In this document: positions 1-9,891 of the stretch, piece by piece | Numbering within the stretch: the first letter of the stretch is position 1 | How the letters are laid out: every line of letters starts with the position of its first letter | Virus record (IMG/VR): IMGVR_UViG_3300025759_000514 | Coordinates: 1-28,462 of that record | Source of the DNA: a virus | Length of the DNA stretch: 28,462 nt | Strand: one strand, 5' to 3' | Notes under the pieces: model-generated | The model's input: only the letters and a program-made list of their open reading frames with translations | Database searches by the model: none | Told to the model about the DNA's origin: nothing | Translations under genes and position numbers: made by a program

Positions 1-3000
1 TTACTAGACCTAATTGTACCATTTTAGGCGAGCCGTCGGTGGTCGTAAGTGGTCTACCAACTGTTTCTGGGTCTATTAGTATATCAGCTATTTGAACACC
101 TCTAGAGCTATCAACGTCTAGTGTATTACCGTCAGCCGACACGTGAGCTCCATTAGCTTTCGCTCTCGCCCATTTTGAAAACCCTACAAACCTGTCTTGC
201 CACTCAATTCGGTTTTTAGTACTTATGTAAAGTGTTTCGTTATTAGTAATTGCTACACTAGCGCTAATTTGTATTTCTTTTGTGTTATCACTATCAGGGT
301 TTAAAGCGGTAACAGTACCATGTAGAGTACCGTCGCTATCATGTACTAAGTCGCCAACACGTATTTGATCAGAGTCACTAACGTAGTTTTCTTGGTCAAA
401 TATTATTTTGTTTGTAGTTGCGTTAGCTTGATTCACTGTACGCTCTTTATCTTTTACAAACAGTACATTACTAGATGGTGTAACCTTAAACTCAAAAGGA
501 ATAATAGATGGACAATCTTTTACAAACTTTACCTCCGTGTAAATAGGTACAGTAGCAGCGGCGCTAAGAGTTACAACGCGATCTATTATGCTATCAACTT
601 TAGTTAAATGAGGTATACCTTCTCCTATAGCGTAATAACCTCTTTTAATGTAATTAAGCTGTCTAGACTTTTCTAAAAGTAATCTGGTTGAATTAGAAGA
701 CGCCTCGTCTGTCGCTACGTCAATTTGCCTATATTTAACGCTTGTGTAAAGATCGCCGTCAAACCTCTTAGGGCGTTTTACCACTTTGTTTGTTGCCGAG
801 CCATCTGACAGGTTAGCTGTTGTATAGTCTGAACTAGACGGCGCTTGTGGTGTACATGCTAGCGTAAGTGTATTAACACCGTATTGCGTAATACTTAAGT
901 CACCCGCTTTAATAGGTACTCTTGAGTTTAACTTAGAAATCTTACCAGTTGTTAAGTTAACTTTCTCAATATATATATCGTATCTAGTGTCTGAAGTTAC
1001 TTGTGGAAAACTAACTCTGTGTATGGCTTTTCTAGTTTTATCTAACTTATTCGACTGAAGATTTTCGTCTTTTGTTTTTTCAGTAGTAAAACGCTTAGCC
1101 ACCCAGTCGTAATAACCACTTGTTGCTGGGATTCCACTGCTAGTGCTGGTTGTCTGTACAATACGTATATTATAATCAGTATCCTTAGTTCCCTTAACAA
1201 TAATAGGATACTCTCCTCCATTGTACGGCAGGGCAGAAACCGGCATAGAAACACCCTGTAAGGTTGGTTCCTCTTCCACTACAACCGAACCTACTTTAGT
1301 TCTTAAATTGTAGTTAATAATAAAGTGATGATTCATTTTACAAAAATCACTAAGAGCTGGATCTGGGTATAACTCAGGTATATTTGGCGGATGATAGTAA
1401 ACTCTTACGATAAAAGAACTTACATTACCATCAGCGTCAAAAGTCTTTTCAATATCGGTTGAATAATATTCGTCATAAGGAAAGGCTTGTCCCGGATTGT
1501 AGTTAGCGGAAACATAATCATCTACAGACATGTTATTACTGTAGTAGTAATTTGTAGCTGCCGTAAATGTATATTTAGCTAACAAATTCGTAGTATCACT
1601 TTGAACAACCTCACTTTGGTGAACAGTTATATAGTGACCTTGACCTCCAGACGTAAGACCTGCTTGTATAGCTGCCGTACCATCGTTCTGAACAGTTTCT
1701 GTTATAACTGGATCAGTTATATTTTCAACAGTTATTGTTTGATTAGAATTAATTGAATCGTGATATGTATATGGAGTAATAACTTTAAAACAAGCAACTC
1801 TATCTTCTGTAGCAGAAGGTGGTCTAGTGCCTTCGTCAATATCAACGTAAAGTGTGTTTAAATTAGCAGGTGTGTACGCGTCTAAATAAACCTTAGCATT
1901 TACAGTGTTATTCGGAGCGTCGTTAACTGGATCTCCATTACCACCAGTCCAAGTGTTTGTAGGGCTTTCAGTAGCACCACCGATTTTAAAATTACTTGCT
2001 TGTACAAGTATTCCATCTGAAGTAGAACCTGTTATCGTTAAGTCAACTTGCTGAGCTGATTCTGCTACACCTATTGTAGCGTCAAAAGTATTTGAAGTTA
2101 CAGTCCAGTTACCGCTATCCGCAGTAGAATCCCACGCCCCTCCAGATCCGTCAGAGCCTTCGTATGTGGTAGAAGTATTATTTGCAACGGTTATAGCACC
2201 TGATGCTCCAAGACTAGGGTTGCTATGTAGTATTGTTGCGCTACCTAAACCTTGCACGCTAAACTCCCTTTCGTCAAGATTACCTAAAGTAGTTGTAACA
2301 CCAGCTATTTGACCGTAGTATTTACCCTCTTTGTTTTTAAACTCTATCGTACCGCACTCTTGTAAGTTCGTGTTTATGCTTTCTACATACCACCCATTTA
2401 CAGTGTCTTCTATATTATAGTATTCACCGTCAGTAACTGTTCTGCCGGCTTCAATACCATTGTTAGAGCTATATACTCCAGTAAGCCAGTTATCATTTGT
2501 AGTACCTTCAGCATGTGCATCTTCTGTATCAAAGTTAGTTATCTTCGCGATAGAACCCTCATAGTTTATGGCTGTAAACCCTTTAACAGACTCGGGCTCT
2601 GCGTTAAACGGTATTGTGATATTAGAAGTATACTGAGTTCCATAGAAATTATTTCTAGGTACAGTAGTACTATCTTCAGCGGTTTCAGCATGATGCTTCC
2701 ATACGTGACCATTGTAAAACGTAAAGAACTTATTGTTTATAGTTACGCCGTCTTCTGGTACATACGATCTAAAACTTGCCCAGCCACTAGCCATTTCAGA
2801 CCAAGCTAATGTAGTGCTTGAAAAAGCACTGGTACCCGGGTGGTGATTGTAACCTGAGTACTTCTTTTTTATAGATAGGTTATACTCTTTTTTATTTTCG
2901 TCATATAAGCCTAAGCATTGATATACATCTTCGTCAAATATATCACCAAAATAATCTATCATACCTTGGCTTGATATAGGCGTTATACCCTCTGTTGTGA

Positions 3001-6000
3001 GTTGTAATACTACTCCTCTGCGTCTATCAGTGAAAAAACACCTGTATGGAGTTACGGCTAACGATTCAGGATTATCAGATATACCGTAGTTACCTTGGTA
3101 AGCAACTACATCACCTATAACCGCGTTACTTGCTACGACTTGTGGATTACCATCCGCATTATACAACAAGTCTCTATTTGTCTCTGCTCTAAGTACTCGG
3201 TCTTCACAGAATATAGCTACGCGAGTTTCTCTATTTACAAGAGCCTGAATACTACCGTGTGCAGGGTTCAAGTCTTTCGTTATGTTCTCGCCTGCGATAA
3301 ACTGGTTTAAGTTGTTTACATTGGCTGTATCGTTATACATACCAGACCATATTAAACCGTTTTTCTTATTTTCTCGTCTAATAGGTTCGGCTATAGTGGC
3401 AGAGGCCTTAACACCATTGTCTAATTGAGGCTGATTAAAATCATCTCTAATCCTGTCCGACTCTACGCCATTACCAAAGCTCCAACAATTACTCCAGTCT
3501 AAATATTGTTTACTATATATAGGGTTGTATTGTATATCGTCCCAAGTAGAGCCAGTAGAGCGTAGCGTGATACTCGTATCATTCGCTGAAGCTGTGTTAA
3601 TGTCTAATATTCGCGTGTACCTACCTCTTCTAGTAAGAGCTATTTTCGACATTCCCTCGGTTAAACCATATTGCGAGCTTGGACCACTAGGCCAATTTTC
3701 TATTGTTGTAAAATCAAATGTATGAGAGTCGGCGCTTCCATTACTCCATCTTAACACCTTGTAAACTTGAGCTTCTGGATTGTTTATGTCCGTGTGCTTT
3801 ACAAATGTATCTCCTCGCTGTACAAAGTTTTCTTTTGTCTCTGGTGTTAGGTACAAAGGACATTTTGGACTAGCCTCCCAGTATATGTCTAACTCTACAT
3901 CTTCTTTTGGCTCTGTCTCCCATATAGCAGGGTTTTTAGAGAAATGCTTACCAGACTCAGGATCATAATACCTCTCTACTATCTCTATAACATCCGCGTC
4001 CCAAGCATCGTGCTTTAATGCTGGTACTTGAGTCTCAGCATTGGCGTTTGTACCCGTAGTAGGCATATACCCACTAGGACCACTACCTATTTCCGGTGTA
4101 ACCATAATAGTCCAACGCTGTCTTATATTATGACCGTAATATTGTTTTTTATCACTACCCGCAGTACTCCAATTACGAATACCAAACGCGCCACTTAAGT
4201 AATTAGTTCCTGATTTAAAAAACGAATTAGCAGTACCAGGAGCAGGGTATCCAAAAGTAGGGTAGTTAGCAAAGTCTTCGCTTGTATAAACTACTTCGTC
4301 AGGATCTTTTTGGAATCTCCACATAGTACCTGGTGTAGCTAATAACTCTATAAACCTTGCAGCAGCTTCGTATATATCCCCACCAACATCTTGAAGTCTT
4401 TGTGGGAAAGGTTTGTCACTCCAATTACTACCGTCATAACCTTCACCCATACCAGTCCACGATATATCTATGCAACTACCACCGTTCCATATACCTCTAC
4501 TAGGCATACCATGGTCTTTTTTCATATTTGCAAAACACGTGTCGTGCCCCTCCCAGTCCGGAGCGCCTTCCTCTTTGTCGTTAGCCACGTCGGCATTACT
4601 CCAAGTAGATGGATAGTTACTACCTCCGCCATCTACAAATATGTTACCTCCAAAATAACCGCCAGGAGTTTTATGACCCTCCCATGAAAAAGCGGTGCAA
4701 GCGTCAATAAAGAAATCTTGCTTACCTGCCATATGCAGCCAAAACTCATCAGCTTGATCACCATCAGCATTACCATCATTTATTGATAATATTGGACTCA
4801 TGTGCATGTGCTTGTTTTTGAGTTCTCCGTGCGCGTTATTTCCTGGTACGCTGCCTTCTGATTGATCAGCCCACCAGTAGTTTCCATGATGAGAATATTG
4901 GGTAGGGTGTTTAGCGGCGCTTTCCCCAAGCACGTTATCAAACTCTCTTACTTGAGCACCGGTTGTACACCACCAGTCATAGACTCTAAAGTCCCCGCCG
5001 TCGTCGTGGTAAACGTGTTGAGCGTTAGTTGCGTAAGACGGTGAAAAACCCCACTCTTTTGCGTCTTCAGGTATTGGGTAAATTTGTTGGTAACCTGGGC
5101 TATCTTCGGCCCAGTATGCGTTTCCATATCCATTATTGCAAAGATACCTAAGTTGCCAGCTAGCTTTAACTATATAGTCCGCTTCTTGATTGGCTGATAA
5201 AACGTATTGTTGTAAAACGTGATCTCTTCTTATTTTAACAAAAAACCTACCTACATACTCAGGTTTATTTTCTATTTTTTTCTCCAACAGTTCAACACCT
5301 AAACCAACTATTCTACCTGACCAAGTGTCGTCTGTAGACGCGAATCCTGCGTCGTCCTCAAACTTGCCTTCTATTTTTATTTTATAATCACTACCTATTT
5401 TTGCTAGATTAGTTACTAGGTATTCTTCAGATACTTGACCCGCGCCTAGTAATCTTACGGTCATTTTGTCTGGATAACTTATCCACGTTTCTGTATCTCC
5501 AAAAGCGTCTTCAAAAGCTCCGCTGTCCACCAGTATGAATGTGTGATCTTGTAATGGATAACCTCTAGTTGAGTTACCTATATCAGTCTTATCAGCGTTA
5601 TTCCATACTATACCCAAGCTCTTAGTTTGCTCTTTAATAAAATCAGGAGCTTCGTTTTCTATAGCTATAACTTTGTATCTAGCTCTATCATGCACTATTC
5701 TATCTGAACCATGAGCTTTTTTCAGCGTGATATAAGACTCTTCGTCAATCTTATTTCTTTCACAAGATGGAAATGAAATCCACACATTACCGTCTTCAGC
5801 ATCGTACCAACGGTCCATAGCCATATTGTAGTACTCCGTGGTAGTTTCTTTTACATACCAAGAGTAAAACTCCGCCCAACTAGGTATTTCTGAGCCGTTT
5901 GGAGGATCCCACGAGCTACCAGAATTAAGTTGCACTGTAAGCCTATTCGAATAGTGAGAATGCTCCTTAGGTACATGCACTGACGCCCAGCTGTTAGTGT

Positions 6001-8149
6001 CCTCATCACCCGCTTTATGCGCTGTTAATACCGGTGTTTCTCTACCATATCTATCACTCCACACTAATCCAATTTGATACGTACGCATTGTTTTAACTGA
6101 CGGCCAAGCAAAATCACTGCCCACAGAATCTTCGCGAGCAATTTGCCTACCACCTCCGTCATAAACATTGTCTAAACCTTTACTTGAATATCCAACTGTA
6201 AACTGTGGCTCTTTACGCACGTCATAACCAGATCTGTAGTTTCCAAAAACAAGTCTATTAGCGGTTATTTCTTGCGCAAGAGCATTTACAGGTACGTTAT
6301 CCCAGGGTCTTAGTATTTGATTAGAAGGTAATACCGCGTGTATAAGATCAGTTTCTAAAACATACTCTCCACGTTCGTCATTATCGTAATAGTAACCCTC
6401 AACAACTGGCCATAATTTCCCAGCGTCTTCAGGCGTTATAGTTCTAACACTGTATACGGTCGGATTGTTAGTTTCTTTATAAAGTATATCTACAGCTACA
6501 ACATCCTCAGGCATATATAAGTCAGCTGGTATATAATCGCGAATTACTAGCTTTCTTATTTGATTTGTCATACCTATGTTATATCCTTCCTTAGGTTGAT
6601 ATTCAAACCTACCTGGTAGAAAAGCTATTTCAGACCACGGAGCAAATGTAGAATATTCTCCATCTTCGTATTTATATCTATAAGAAAACCTTGGAAACTT
6701 AAATTCAAATAGAGGTTCAGCTTCCTCTAGCCTTACGTACCACTTAGTGTCAGAGGCAAGTAAGCTTGAAGATATCGATAGAATTTCAAGATTAAATGGT
6801 CCAGTCTGTAAATCCCAAGGCTCTGCGCCACCGTCTGATGTAACTAAACATCTTACGCTATAGTCTTCAAATGTGGTTGCGTTAGGCGCATCTTCTTGTC
6901 TTGCAAATAATATTGTGTCACCTTCTCTAAAGTCTACAGGTGAATCGAAATACACATCTTCTATCGGATCGCCAGGTACGTACAGTTCCTCTGTGTCTTC
7001 ATTTATAAAGCTTAAAGTATCGTGCTCAGTGTGCACGGGGTTAACTTCACCACCAGAAGATCTATTTTCCTTGGACCTGTACATATCCAGGCTTAATGGC
7101 TCGGTAGGCGCTTTTTTAATAACAGTAACGTGACTTTCGTCCATCCAAACAACTCTCTTCCTATCTTGCTGGAACGCTATTCTGTACATACCGTCCTCAG
7201 GCATACTCGTGTCGTCATCCACGGAATTGAAGCTATTAAACTTTTCAACTAACCTTGTGTGGAAAAAAGGAGTATCTCCTTGAAATGTCTGCCACGTGTT
7301 TTCAGTTGATGTTGAGCTCCATCCATCAACCCCACCTCCGACAGCGTACTCCGTACCTCCTGTACCTAGTATACATCTAGTGATATTAATTTTCTTTGGT
7401 TCTGATCTACCGTCAGTCCAATAAATCATATCGTCAACTATATTTATAGCGCTAATGTTTTCGCCTTCGTGAGAGCTAAAGTTTAGCACTTGACCTCCAA
7501 AGAAGTTAATTTGAGCGCTTTCAGCCACTCCGTTAGCAGGAGTAAATGAAGCGCCGTCTTGCTCTAAGTATATTTTATATCTATTTTGACCAGAGTCAAA
7601 TATAATATCCGACACGCGTACGTCATCATCTAAATTATATGATAACGAACCTGAGTCGAAAGTGACTTTCATACCTATCCTAACACCAGTAATATTTTGA
7701 TTACTACTAGTTACATCGGCAATAGTTAAAACGGGTATATATAGGAAATTATCTGATGAAGAACTAGCCGCGGCAGTTTGCTCTGTAACCTTCCATATAT
7801 CAACAAATACGTATTTAATTTTTTCTGTTACTAAGTCATACTCTAATATATAATCCTTCTTAATATCAGTAGCACCGTCAGTTACAAAGTAGTATACTTT
7901 ATCGGTAGCAGCGTTAGCTATAGAGCCAACCACTGTAGCAGTATCAGGTATACCATAATACCCAGACCCACTAACCATAGTGTCGTGCTTGGTGTTACCA
8001 CGTAAAGTCTGAGCAGCACCAACATCAGATCCATCTGACGTATTTATTTGTATGTTTAAAGCATCTCTATATTGCCCGTCGGGTACAAGTCTTTCATCGA
8101 AGTCCTTGTTCATCTTACCCGCAGCAAAGCCGCGTTTTAATTCTGCCAT
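1..8149 (-). CDS. Giant phage tail/virion structural protein (partial, C-terminus outside window)
   Basis: One reading frame stays open from the ATG at 8149 to the left edge, at least 2,716 codons. I checked the frame at several points (residues around 243, 535, 1215, 1880 and the last codons) and met no stop. The N-terminus carries KDLDERLVPDGQYRDALN, a signature I associate with large structural proteins of uncultured marine phages and which resembles the start of crAss-like stabilisation/muzzle proteins (recalled, not searched). YWTDG at residues 243-247 and a segment at about 1598-1730 (WSGMYNDT, then FFTDRRRGVVLQL) look like beta-propeller blades. Residues about 1055-1245 are rich in Gly, Trp and His. 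The last roughly 850 residues are Ser/Thr/Asn-rich and look beta-sandwich-like. It starts 4 bases after the stop of the preceding connector gene. A role in neck or tail, possibly with receptor-facing domains, is inferred. Confidence 0.85.
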   Translation of the reverse strand, partial: MAELKRGFAAGKMNKDFDERLVPDGQYRDALNIQINTSDGSDVGAAQTLRGNTKHDTMVSGSGYYGIPDTATVVGSIANAATDKVYYFVTDGATDIKKDYILEYDLVTEKIKYVFVDIWKVTEQTAAASSSSDNFLYIPVLTIADVTSSNQNITGVRIGMKVTFDSGSLSYNLDDDVRVSDIIFDSGQNRYKIYLEQDGASFTPANGVAESAQINFFGGQVLNFSSHEGENISAINIVDDMIYWTDGRSEPKKINITRCILGTGGTEYAVGGGVDGWSSTSTENTWQTFQGDTPFFHTRLVEKFNSFNSVDDDTSMPEDGMYRIAFQQDRKRVVWMDESHVTVIKKAPTEPLSLDMYRSKENRSSGGEVNPVHTEHDTLSFINEDTEELYVPGDPIEDVYFDSPVDFREGDTILFARQEDAPNATTFEDYSVRCLVTSDGGAEPWDLQTGPFNLEILSISSSLLASDTKWYVRLEEAEPLFEFKFPRFSYRYKYEDGEYSTFAPWSEIAFLPGRFEYQPKEGYNIGMTNQIRKLVIRDYIPADLYMPEDVVAVDILYKETNNPTVYSVRTITPEDAGKLWPVVEGYYYDNDERGEYVLETDLIHAVLPSNQILRPWDNVPVNALAQEITANRLVFGNYRSGYDVRKEPQFTVGYSSKGLDNVYDGGGRQIAREDSVGSDFAWPSVKTMRTYQIGLVWSDRYGRETPVLTAHKAGDEDTNSWASVHVPKEHSHYSNRLTVQLNSGSSWDPPNGSEIPSWAEFYSWYVKETTTEYYNMAMDRWYDAEDGNVWISFPSCERNKIDEESYITLKKAHGSDRIVHDRARYKVIAIENEAPDFIKEQTKSLGIVWNNADKTDIGNSTRGYPLQDHTFILVDSGAFEDAFGDTETWISYPDKMTVRLLGAGQVSEEYLVTNLAKIGSDYKIKIEGKFEDDAGFASTDDTWSGRIVGLGVELLEKKIENKPEYVGRFFVKIRRDHVLQQYVLSANQEADYIVKASWQLRYLCNNGYGNAYWAEDSPGYQQIYPIPEDAKEWGFSPSYATNAQHVYHDDGGDFRVYDWWCTTGAQVREFDNVLGESAAKHPTQYSHHGNYWWADQSEGSVPGNNAHGELKNKHMHMSPILSINDGNADGDQADEFWLHMAGKQDFFIDACTAFSWEGHKTPGGYFGGNIFVDGGGSNYPSTWSNADVANDKEEGAPDWEGHDTCFANMKKDHGMPSRGIWNGGSCIDISWTGMGEGYDGSNWSDKPFPQRLQDVGGDIYEAAARFIELLATPGTMWRFQKDPDEVVYTSEDFANYPTFGYPAPGTANSFFKSGTNYLSGAFGIRNWSTAGSDKKQYYGHNIRQRWTIMVTPEIGSGPSGYMPTTGTNANAETQVPALKHDAWDADVIEIVERYYDPESGKHFSKNPAIWETEPKEDVELDIYWEASPKCPLYLTPETKENFVQRGDTFVKHTDINNPEAQVYKVLRWSNGSADSHTFDFTTIENWPSGPSSQYGLTEGMSKIALTRRGRYTRILDINTASANDTSITLRSTGSTWDDIQYNPIYSKQYLDWSNCWSFGNGVESDRIRDDFNQPQLDNGVKASATIAEPIRRENKKNGLIWSGMYNDTANVNNLNQFIAGENITKDLNPAHGSIQALVNRETRVAIFCEDRVLRAETNRDLLYNADGNPQVVASNAVIGDVVAYQGNYGISDNPESLAVTPYRCFFTDRRRGVVLQLTTEGITPISSQGMIDYFGDIFDEDVYQCLGLYDENKKEYNLSIKKKYSGYNHHPGTSAFSSTTLAWSEMASGWASFRSYVPEDGVTINNKFFTFYNGHVWKHHAETAEDSTTVPRNNFYGTQYTSNITIPFNAEPESVKGFTAINYEGSIAKITNFDTEDAHAEGTTNDNWLTGVYSSNNGIEAGRTVTDGEYYNIEDTVNGWYVESINTNLQECGTIEFKNKEGKYYGQIAGVTTTLGNLDEREFSVQGLGSATILHSNPSLGASGAITVANNTSTTYEGSDGSGGAWDSTADSGNWTVTSNTFDATIGVAESAQQVDLTITGSTSDGILVQASNFKIGGATESPTNTWTGGNGDPVNDAPNNTVNAKVYLDAYTPANLNTLYVDIDEGTRPPSATEDRVACFKVITPYTYHDSINSNQTITVENITDPVITETVQNDGTAAIQAGLTSGGQGHYITVHQSEVVQSDTTNLLAKYTFTAATNYYYSNNMSVDDYVSANYNPGQAFPYDEYYSTDIEKTFDADGNVSSFIVRVYYHPPNIPELYPDPALSDFCKMNHHFIINYNLRTKVGSVVVEEEPTLQGVSMPVSALPYNGGEYPIIVKGTKDTDYNIRIVQTTSTSSGIPATSGYYDWVAKRFTTEKTKDENLQSNKLDKTRKAIHRVSFPQVTSDTRYDIYIEKVNLTTGKISKLNSRVPIKAGDLSITQYGVNTLTLACTPQAPSSSDYTTANLSDGSATNKVVKRPKRFDGDLYTSVKYRQIDVATDEASSNSTRLLLEKSRQLNYIKRGYYAIGEGIPHLTKVDSIIDRVVTLSAAATVPIYTEVKFVKDCPSIIPFEFKVTPSSNVLFVKDKERTVNQANATTNKIIFDQENYVSDSDQIRVGDLVHDSDGTLHGTVTALNPDSDNTKEIQISASVAITNNETLYISTKNRIEWQDRFVGFSKWARAKANGAHVSADGNTLDVDSSRGVQIADILIDPETVGRPLTTTDGSPKMVQLGLV

Positions 8150-8152
8150 GTG

Positions 8153-9097
8153 TTAGTGCTTAATTATTTTAGAGGCTCCTCTAAGTACTTGAGTTAATTC
8201 TTCTAGCTTAATATTTGAAAGCCTAAGCTTAGCTTTTCTAGTTTCTGCTGCCCTTCTCTTTTTAACCTCTGCTAATAAAGGACCTGGAGAATCTTTTCTT
8301 GCAGACAGAATACCTAATAGTATATGTTGGTATATAGCTTCTTCAGCAAGTTTAGGTACCATACTGTTAGCTAAACTCGGTGTTTGAGAATCAGGGCTAG
8401 ATGTTCCTATACCATCACTTATGTATCTTAATACAACCGTTTTACCGCTAATGTTTGAGCTAAAGTGAAACTTACCTTGGGTTTCGTCAATATAAAAAGT
8501 ACCATTACCTTGTGAGTGCTGTGGATCGATACCGTATCTACCACCCACTAGCTCTCCATATTCATCATCCATATCGTCTGAATCAACAGAACCTAGATCA
8601 GAGCTAGTAGCTTGTGCGTTGTAGTTTGCTGCTGTTGATGATGTGTAGTTGCCATTAGCATCTGCTGCTGTTCTGTCTAAATCTTGGCCACTACCGTCTG
8701 TAGTAAAACCACCCCACGATTCTACAGACTCTTGAACATCAAATGGGTTAGAAGTCTTGCGTGCAGGATATAGTATCCTTTCAATACCGTTACTATCTGA
8801 CCAAGAAACCTTAACATAATTAACGTAATCTACGGGCATAACTAAAACTAAAGAGCTAGGAATCTCAACCTCCCAATCTTTTGTACAACGCAGAGTATCA
8901 TAACTCAACTCTTGCAACGCTCTAATAGCGTGAAATGTTATATCATTAGCAGATACATTTTCACATATCTTGTTTTTACCCACATAAGTTGCGGAAAAAG
9001 AATCTATTATTTCACTCAACGGTATGTACCTATAACTCCCAAAGTCTGGCCCTGAGTTGTCATAATACGTAAACGGATTTGCTCTTTGTATTCCCAT
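8153..9097 (-). CDS. Putative head-tail connector / ring protein (314 aa)
   Basis: The protein has a compact helical N-terminal part (residues 1-120, with FHAIRALQELSYDTLRCTK and VMPVDYVNYVKVSW), then a Ser/Thr/Ala/Asp-rich linker at about 150-195. A short beta segment (about 200-230) follows, and the C-terminus is a long basic helix with KKRRAAETRKAKLRLSNIK. This composition, and its place between a capsid-adjacent gene and the giant tail gene, suggests a neck or ring component that binds the portal or DNA. I recall similar proteins downstream of the capsid gene in marine phage contigs. It follows the 243-aa gene by 3 bases. The assignment to a specific ring position is inference. Confidence 0.6.
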   Translation of the reverse strand: MGIQRANPFTYYDNSGPDFGSYRYIPLSEIIDSFSATYVGKNKICENVSANDITFHAIRALQELSYDTLRCTKDWEVEIPSSLVLVMPVDYVNYVKVSWSDSNGIERILYPARKTSNPFDVQESVESWGGFTTDGSGQDLDRTAADANGNYTSSTAANYNAQATSSDLGSVDSDDMDDEYGELVGGRYGIDPQHSQGNGTFYIDETQGKFHFSSNISGKTVVLRYISDGIGTSSPDSQTPSLANSMVPKLAEEAIYQHILLGILSARKDSPGPLLAEVKKRRAAETRKAKLRLSNIKLEELTQVLRGASKIIKH

Positions 9098-9100
9098 TTA

Positions 9101-9832
9101 TTATACTGCTTGAAGACCTAGCTCCTCACCTTTTAATCCTTTGGCGATGTTTGCTATGCCTGCTTTGTTAATTATTATACCTGCCATTTCTAATATCAAG
9201 TTAACTAAAGTGTCCTCTTCAGCCGGGTGTAATTCGAAATCAACAGCTAAGTTTGCGTTGTAAAGTGCCTTACCGTTAACTACTACATACGCCCACTCTA
9301 CAGTCACAGGTTTTCTAAAACACTCAACAGTTACCATTGAGGTTTGTGCCGTGGAGCTTCCTGCGTATACTAGTATATCTCTACCACTAACTATATTGTC
9401 TGTATATATAGGAGCAGTGGATGGCGCTAGCATATGCCTCGTAGAGTTTATATATCTTCTTGCTTCACCTATATTTATTCTCTGACATAGTTCATTACCA
9501 TAAAAAACCCTACCCGTTTGATAAATTGGATATGAAGCACCGTCTACGACTATATCTGTAGGATACGTGTGACCACTACCTACGTTTTCAAAAGACACAA
9601 ACGGCCCTAGCTTTTTGCTTATTAGTTCAGATATATCCGTCTCGTCAGTTTCAATACCAACGTCCGGCTCTAATCTATCTCTTTGGTTTCTTGAGTAAAA
9701 GTAAGACTCAAATATACTTAATTGAGCCTGATTGGCTAGCAAGTTAAATTCTTGCGGAGTAATATAACCTCTTTGCTCTTTATTAGCAAGAGCTAAAACT
9801 CTTTGATAAACTGTATCTACACTTACTGCCAT
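9101..9832 (-). CDS. Putative head-completion / adaptor protein (243 aa)
   Basis: The start chosen is the ATG at 9832, giving MAVSVDTVYQRVLALANKEQ. An in-frame upstream start at 9880 exists, but it would translate straight through a stable hairpin (9853-9876) and give an unlikely Gly/His-rich leader. The N-terminal helices contain a pattern (YITPQEFNLLANQAQLSIFE) that I recognise as recurrent in marine phage structural genes. The rest is mixed beta. Location between the capsid block and the 314-aa connector supports a head-tail joining role, but no residue-level signature proves it. The stop lies 4 bases before the next start, so the pair is almost certainly co-translated. Confidence 0.6.
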   Translation of the reverse strand: MAVSVDTVYQRVLALANKEQRGYITPQEFNLLANQAQLSIFESYFYSRNQRDRLEPDVGIETDETDISELISKKLGPFVSFENVGSGHTYPTDIVVDGASYPIYQTGRVFYGNELCQRINIGEARRYINSTRHMLAPSTAPIYTDNIVSGRDILVYAGSSTAQTSMVTVECFRKPVTVEWAYVVVNGKALYNANLAVDFELHPAEEDTLVNLILEMAGIIINKAGIANIAKGLKGEELGLQAV

Positions 9833-9852
9833 AATTCGTTTTTTATAGTTTA

Positions 9853-9876
9853 GTGACCACCCCGAAGGGTGGCCAC
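9853..9876 (-). terminator. cUUCGg hairpin between 280-aa and 243-aa genes
   Basis: On the minus strand the arms GTGGCCACCC and GGGTGGTCAC form a 10-bp stem with one G-U wobble, closed by the extra-stable C(UUCG)G tetraloop. On the plus strand the same wobble becomes an A-C mismatch and the loop becomes CGAA, so the structure is built for minus-strand RNA. No uridine run follows on the minus strand. I therefore favour an mRNA-stabilising, processing or weak pausing element over a full intrinsic terminator. It sits 15 bases beyond the 280-aa stop codon and 20 bases before the next start. Confidence 0.6.
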
Positions 9877-9891
9877 CCAACTAAGTGATTA

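Noticed and set aside
365-607. Short plus-strand frames scattered through 1-8149
   Set aside because: They are shadows of the giant minus-strand frame, with unnatural Cys/Tyr/Ser-rich composition.
9833-9880. N-terminal extension of the 243-aa gene starting at 9880
   Set aside because: It would translate the cUUCGg hairpin. The downstream ATG at 9832 gives a natural, recurrent phage N-terminus.
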